This document shows positions 60,124-64,000 of a stretch of DNA of 64,000 nt, piece by piece (the stretch's first letter is position 1; each line of letters begins with the position of its first letter). The notes under the pieces are model-generated. The model was not told where the DNA came from and ran no database searches. It worked only from the letters and a program-made list of their open reading frames with translations. A program made the position numbers and the translations under genes. The DNA comes from Megamerina dolium (taxonomy: Eukaryota > Arthropoda > Insecta > Diptera > Megamerinidae), in NCBI GenBank assembly GCA_963854835.1, contig OY978530.1, positions 8,496,372 to 8,560,371 on the forward strand, given 5' to 3'.

Positions 60124-62078
60124 TATACCCTGCATAATGTAATATGCAAGGTATATTCATTTCGGTCAGATGTTTGTAACCACTTGAAGGAATCGCCGGA
60201 GATATAGAAAAGTATATATATTCGTGATCAGCGTCGCTTAAATTTTCGATCTAACGATGTCCGTCCGTCCGTCCGTCTGTCTGTCTGTCACCTGGCTGGT
60301 TCGTACGATAACTTGAGCAAATATTGAGCTATTTTGACGAAATTTGGCAGAAGTATCCTATGATCTAAGTGTACGGAGGGGATTGATATTGGTCATGATC
60401 GGTCAATAGCACGCCCACACCAAGCATTCAAAGCGACTAACCTCAGAATTTTCAAAATCTTTAATTTGCCATAACTCACTTAAATACCATCTGGGGCAAC
60501 ATTATTTGGCACATAGAGTTATATTATACTACTACATAACCATAAATGGGCGAGCCACGCCTACTTTTTATTGTAGCTGCCATAAAATGTGTCTGTACTT
60601 GTTCTAAATTGAAACAGCTGTAACTTCTACAATCTTCTGTCTAGAATAACTATAATTGACACTTAGATTTATATTGTAGTCGGAAATAATCTGGCACAAA
60701 ATCAGCGTGCCACGCCTACTCTTTCTTGGGGCTCCCATACAAAGTTGCGGAAGTTTAAAAAAAGTTGAATCAGCCCTAACTGACAAGCTATTCACCATAG
60801 GTGTGAATTAGCATTGTAAAAGCAACTAGACTGACAGGAAATGGATGCGCCACACCCACTGTTTATAGTAGCCCCCATAAAAAATTACCGAATTTCTTTT
60901 ACATTGAAACAGCTGCAATTTCTGCAATCTTCTGACTCGAATAACTATAATTGACGCTTAGATTAATATGGCAGTCGGAAATAATCTGAAAAAAAATAAG
61001 CGTACCACGCCCACTTCTTATTGGGGCTCCCTTACAAAGTTGCGGAAATTAAAAGAAAATGTTAATCGCCATAACTTACAAACTATTCATCGTAGAACAA
61101 CCAGATTTAAGTTATGGATTAGTATTGTAAGAATAACTAGACTCACAGGAAATGGATACGCCACGCCGATTGTTTATAGTAGCCCCCATACAAAATGACT
61201 AAATTTCTTTTAAATTAAAACAGATGTAACTTCTGCAATCTTCTGTCTATAAAATAAAAATAAATATGTGGGAATTAAAGCCACAAAGGGCTCATTGGCC
61301 GAGCTTCTCTTCCACTACTGTTGTGCGTTTTAAATTTTGGACAGTATTAGAATGGACCTACTTATTTTAGCCGGTTCCGAACGGCAGAACACTTGTGACA
61401 TCACTTTTTCTGAGCTTTGTCACAGAGTTCTTTTTAGAAGCTTTTTCGTGGCAAGTTGTTACTGTCGGAAGAATTGCCAATTGCTTGCCGACAGGTGGGT
61501 ACCGTTCGAAAGAAAAATCTTTTCGATATTAAATTTGTTATGCATCAGCCGGGTATTGAACCAAGACCTACAGATCAGAAGGCGAACACACCAACCACTG
61601 AGCTACTTCACCCACACTGTCTAGAACAATCATAATTAATACTTAGGTTAATACGGTAGTTGTACATAATCTGGCAAAAAATCAACATGCCACGCCCACT
61701 TCTTAATGGGGCTACCATACAATGTTGCGAAAATTTAAAAAAATTTAAACCTCTATAACTTACGAACTATTCAACGTAGGACAACCAAATTTAAGGAGTG
61801 GATTCATATTGAAAAATTAATTGGATTTACAAGAAAGAGGTAAGCAACGCCCACTTTTTATATAGCTCCCATACTAAGCCTCGGAATTATCTTAAAGACT
61901 TCCCTTAAACTAACCCTTTTAGAACCCTTATAACATACAAAGTACTTCGTCAAAGTCGACCATATTTCGGGTGTAAATTAGTAGTATGTGCAAATTTTGT
62001 TTCTCAAAAAGTGGAAATAAAAGAAAAAGATTGATATTCGAGTAAACTTTTTATATATATATACATATGCAGAGTATA
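60124..62078. repeat. complex repeat with inverted ends and ~300-bp internal tandem blocks
   Basis: TATACCCTGCATA (60124-60136) and TATGCAGAGTATA (62066-62078) are imperfect inverses (12 of 13). Just inside the left end, TATACCCTGCAT and ATATGCAAGGTATA make a small hairpin, followed by TCCGTCCGTCCGTCTGTCTG. The interior repeats a block about 300 bp long (anchors GAAACAGCTGTAACTTCT at 60611, 60906, 61217), with CACGCC, GGGGCTCCCATACAAA and GACAGGAAATGGA recurring. No transposase. Looks like a non-autonomous dispersed repeat of a kind common in fly intergenic DNA. Interrupted by SINE copy 3. Confidence 0.7.
61250..61616 (-). mobile_element. tRNA-derived SINE, copy 3
   Basis: Reverse orientation; 3' tail at left (ATATTTATTTTTATTTTAT minus), tRNA-like head at right ending GTAGCTCAGTGG reading minus. 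Exact 7-bp target duplication CTGTCTA at 61243-61249 and 61617-61623. Inserted in one of the 300-bp blocks. Box B region (GGTTCAATACCCGGC, minus) is intact. Confidence 0.92.
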
Positions 62079-62270
62079 ATTTGGTCGGCCCAAGCCGACT
62101 GTAAGGTGATTTTTTTATATCATTAAGCTACAATAAGTCCATACCCACGCAAATTTGTAAATGCATATGCATAAATTCATTTGCATTGCTGCAAATGAAA
62201 TAATTTTGCACATATGAACTATTTGCAAATGATAAAAGTAAATGCTGTATTCAATACAATACAGTTTATG
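62079..62270. other. non-coding flank of DD37D element
   Basis: AT-rich, with ATTTGCAAATG-like palindromes at about 62170-62240. Nothing else recognised. Confidence 0.5.
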
Positions 62271-62272
62271 TA

Positions 62273-63578
62273 CACGGTGTCCAATAAGTTTTAATAAATA
62301 TGTTTTCCGTTAATTTTAAATAACAGAAAGTAGGCGTATGTTTTTATTTTGATATATATGAAATCCCGTTAGATTTCTGAGCAGCGTGTCATAGAATTCA
62401 TTTCATTTCAGCTGTAGTTGAGTTAAATAAAAACGATGAAGAACGTGCGCGAAGTAATTATTAATCAATTTTTGCGAGGCATAAAGCCATATGCAATTTT
62501 CAAATTATTGAAACAAGGTGGAATCAAGTGCGATTTTGTTTATAAGACCATAAAACGATTTAAGGAAACTGGGTCTACTGAAAATCGACCGAAAAGTGGC
62601 CGTCCACGCACTGCCCGGACGAAGAGCAATATCAAAATTGTAAGAGAGCAAATTCGACGAAAAAGGTGCCGCTGCGTGAGAAAAATAGCTGCCTCTTTAA
62701 AAATAAGCAAGTCATCTGCTCATTTGCTTTTAAAAAAAGATGTTGGACTTAAGCCGTACAAAAAACAAAAAATTCACGGCGTTTCCATTTCTTCAAAGGA
62801 CAAGAGAGCTGAAAGAGTCAGCAGTATTCAGGCTTGGCACGGTGGCGACGAGTTCGTATTTTCTGATGAAAAACTTTTCGTGTTGCAGCAATCGCATAAT
62901 GCACAGAACGACCGAGTATGGGCTGTTTCATTGGAGGATGTTCCTGAATCAGAATTATTTGTCCCCAGATATCAGAGTGCTCTCTCGATCATGGTTTTGG
63001 GCGGATTTTGCAAGAGGGGTAAATTGCCGCTTGTTTTTTATTGAAAAAGGGGTCAAAGTAAATGCTGTGTACTACAAAGTGCACGTTTTGAAGTCAGTAG
63101 TTCTCCCTGCTTGCAAACACTTGTTTGGTGACGACTACTATTGTTTTCAACAAGACGGAGCGCCATCACATACTGCAAAAATTTGTCAAGACTGATGCGA
63201 AGAGAATTTGGCTGATTTTTTGAGGAAAGATGAGTGGCCACCAAGCAGCCCTGATCTTAATCCTATGGATTTCTTCGCATGGGGATATATAACAGCAAAG
63301 CTCAACGACTATAAAATAAGAAATTTGGGGCAGCTACGTAAAACTTTACAAAAGATATGGGAGGAAATGCCCATGAATCATGTACGTGCCGCATGCGACT
63401 CTTTTGAAAAGAGATTGGGATTAGTAAAAAAAGCAAAGGGGGGCGTAATAAATAAAAACCTTTTATAATTTTTCAAAATGTATAAGACAACTCATTTGGA
63501 TAAAATTTTTCCATTCATTTCGTCAACTTGCCTTAATATAGCGAAAAACATTTTTATTAAAACTTATTGGACACCGTG
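62273..63578 (+). mobile_element. DD37D mariner-like transposon with intact terminal repeats
   Basis: 1,306 bp. Terminal inverted repeats start CACGGTGTCCAATAAGTTTT and match over 26 bp without mismatch, then about 10 more with two mismatches. TA target duplications at 62271-62272 and 63579-63580. Complete element at DNA level; transposase gene inside is broken by a frameshift near 63010 and a stop at about 63193-63195. Confidence 0.95.
62436..63468 (+). pseudogene. DD37D transposase, frameshifted
   Basis: ATG 62436; N-terminal paired-like HTH (IINQFLRGIKPYAIFKLLKQGG, TENRPKSGRPRTART as the GRPR linker), second HTH (IAASLKISKSSAHLLLKKD). Catalytic residues: EFVFSDEKLF (first Asp), CFQQDGAPSHTA (second Asp), SSPDLNPMDFFAWGY (third Asp, 37 codons after the second). 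ORF1 ends 63044, with the rest in a +1 frame starting earlier; a TGA interrupts ICQD. C-terminal helix VRAACDSFEKRLG. Two lesions only, so inactivation is recent. Confidence 0.9.
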
Positions 63579-63614
63579 TAAATGTATTAATATATTTCCG
63601 AAGTATAAAAAATA

Positions 63615-63775
63615 TGGTCGAAATGTGGTCGAACTTGTCTTCCAATACTGTTGTTCGTGTTAAATTTTGAATAGTATTAGAAGGTACTTATTTATTTTAG
63701 CCGGCTCCGAACGACAGACCCTTTCGACATCACTTTTTTGAGCTTTGTCACAGAGTTCTTTTAGAGGCTTTTCCG
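63615..63775 (-). repeat. diverged SINE fragment, copy 4
   Basis: Matches the body of SINE copies 1-3 (GTCTTCCAATACTGTTGTTCGTG, GCCGGCTCCGAACGACAGA, TTGAGCTTTGTCACAGAGTTCTTTTAG) with more mismatches. Tail and tRNA head are missing. An older member of the family. Confidence 0.82.
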
Positions 63776-64000
63776 AATTATATATACTTAAATTTTACAA
63801 AACTTTTTTAATTTTTGTAAAATTTTGTAAAACTTATACGTATATATTTTTTAATTTTTCCGAATTGAACAATGCAGTAAAATTCGTTCACAACCAATGG
63901 TGTGTTTTGATTTTCACGGGTTAAAATAGACTCTTAATAATATTGTTTTATAATTTTTTAAAATTAGAGAATTTTAGTGAAAAATTACGTAAAACAGTGA
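63776..64000. other. AT-rich end of window, nothing recognised
   Basis: Several AAATTTTGTAAAA-type near-repeats (63795-63830), no ORF of interest. Confidence 0.5.

Overview
The window is eukaryotic, AT-rich, repeat-dominated DNA from an insect, most likely a higher fly. The basis is its inventory of mobile elements: mariner relatives of the DD34D, DD41D (rosa) and DD37D groups, LOA-, jockey-, R1- and RTE-type LINEs, BEL/Pao and Ty3/gypsy LTR elements, gypsy-like errantivirus remnants, a Polinton/Maverick and a tRNA-derived SINE. rosa was first described from a tephritid fruit fly and LOA elements are common in flies, so a tephritid or related dipteran is plausible but not proven. I found no convincing single-copy host gene. 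Almost all coding sequence is transposon-derived and broken, as in heterochromatin or a transposon-trap locus.

Layout. 1-10,654: three perfect (ACT)n / (AGT)n blocks totalling about 4.3 kb, separated by duplicated chimeras of an errantivirus pol fragment and a mariner; an R1-clade LINE (minus) and an unknown ORF lie between them. 10,986-12,300: a LINE RT tail joined to a Mos1-like mariner (minus). 12,437-about 20,030: a decayed Polinton with protein-primed PolB, packaging ATPase (split by a SINE), PLA2-like capsid-associated ORF (split by a rosa-type transposon) and an adenain-like protease lacking its catalytic histidine. 20,195-21,283: a second SINE and a secreted-protein-like ORF. 21,500-24,060: an inverted second copy of the R1-like locus joined to a Mos1-like fragment. 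24,583-29,790: an RTE fragment abutting a LOA-clade LINE (minus) with ORF1, endonuclease, RT and RNase H.

30,340-36,490: mariner tail, a degenerate Ty3/gypsy pol, a 198-bp dispersed repeat and an errantivirus env scrap. 36,491-39,590: a near full-length RTE (minus). 39,879-45,324: a complete BEL/Pao provirus (minus) with paired LTRs and a 5-bp target duplication. About 46,500-54,941: a Ty3/gypsy element (minus) whose protease region is interrupted by a jockey LINE with a 14-bp target duplication. 55,160-60,079: second copy of the 198-bp repeat, AT-rich DNA, a fourth copy of the same defective mariner, and errantivirus pol/integrase/env with a candidate 3' LTR. 60,124-62,078: a complex repeat with inverted ends and internal ~300-bp tandem blocks, holding a third SINE. 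62,273-63,578: a DD37D mariner-like element with near-perfect terminal inverted repeats. A diverged fourth SINE lies near the end.

The logic is nested insertion. Target duplications order several events (SINE into Polinton ATPase; SINE into the 60-62 kb repeat; jockey into gypsy; BEL into unannotated DNA). Shared nonsense and frameshift mutations show that some copies arose by DNA duplication or from an already dead source rather than from active elements.
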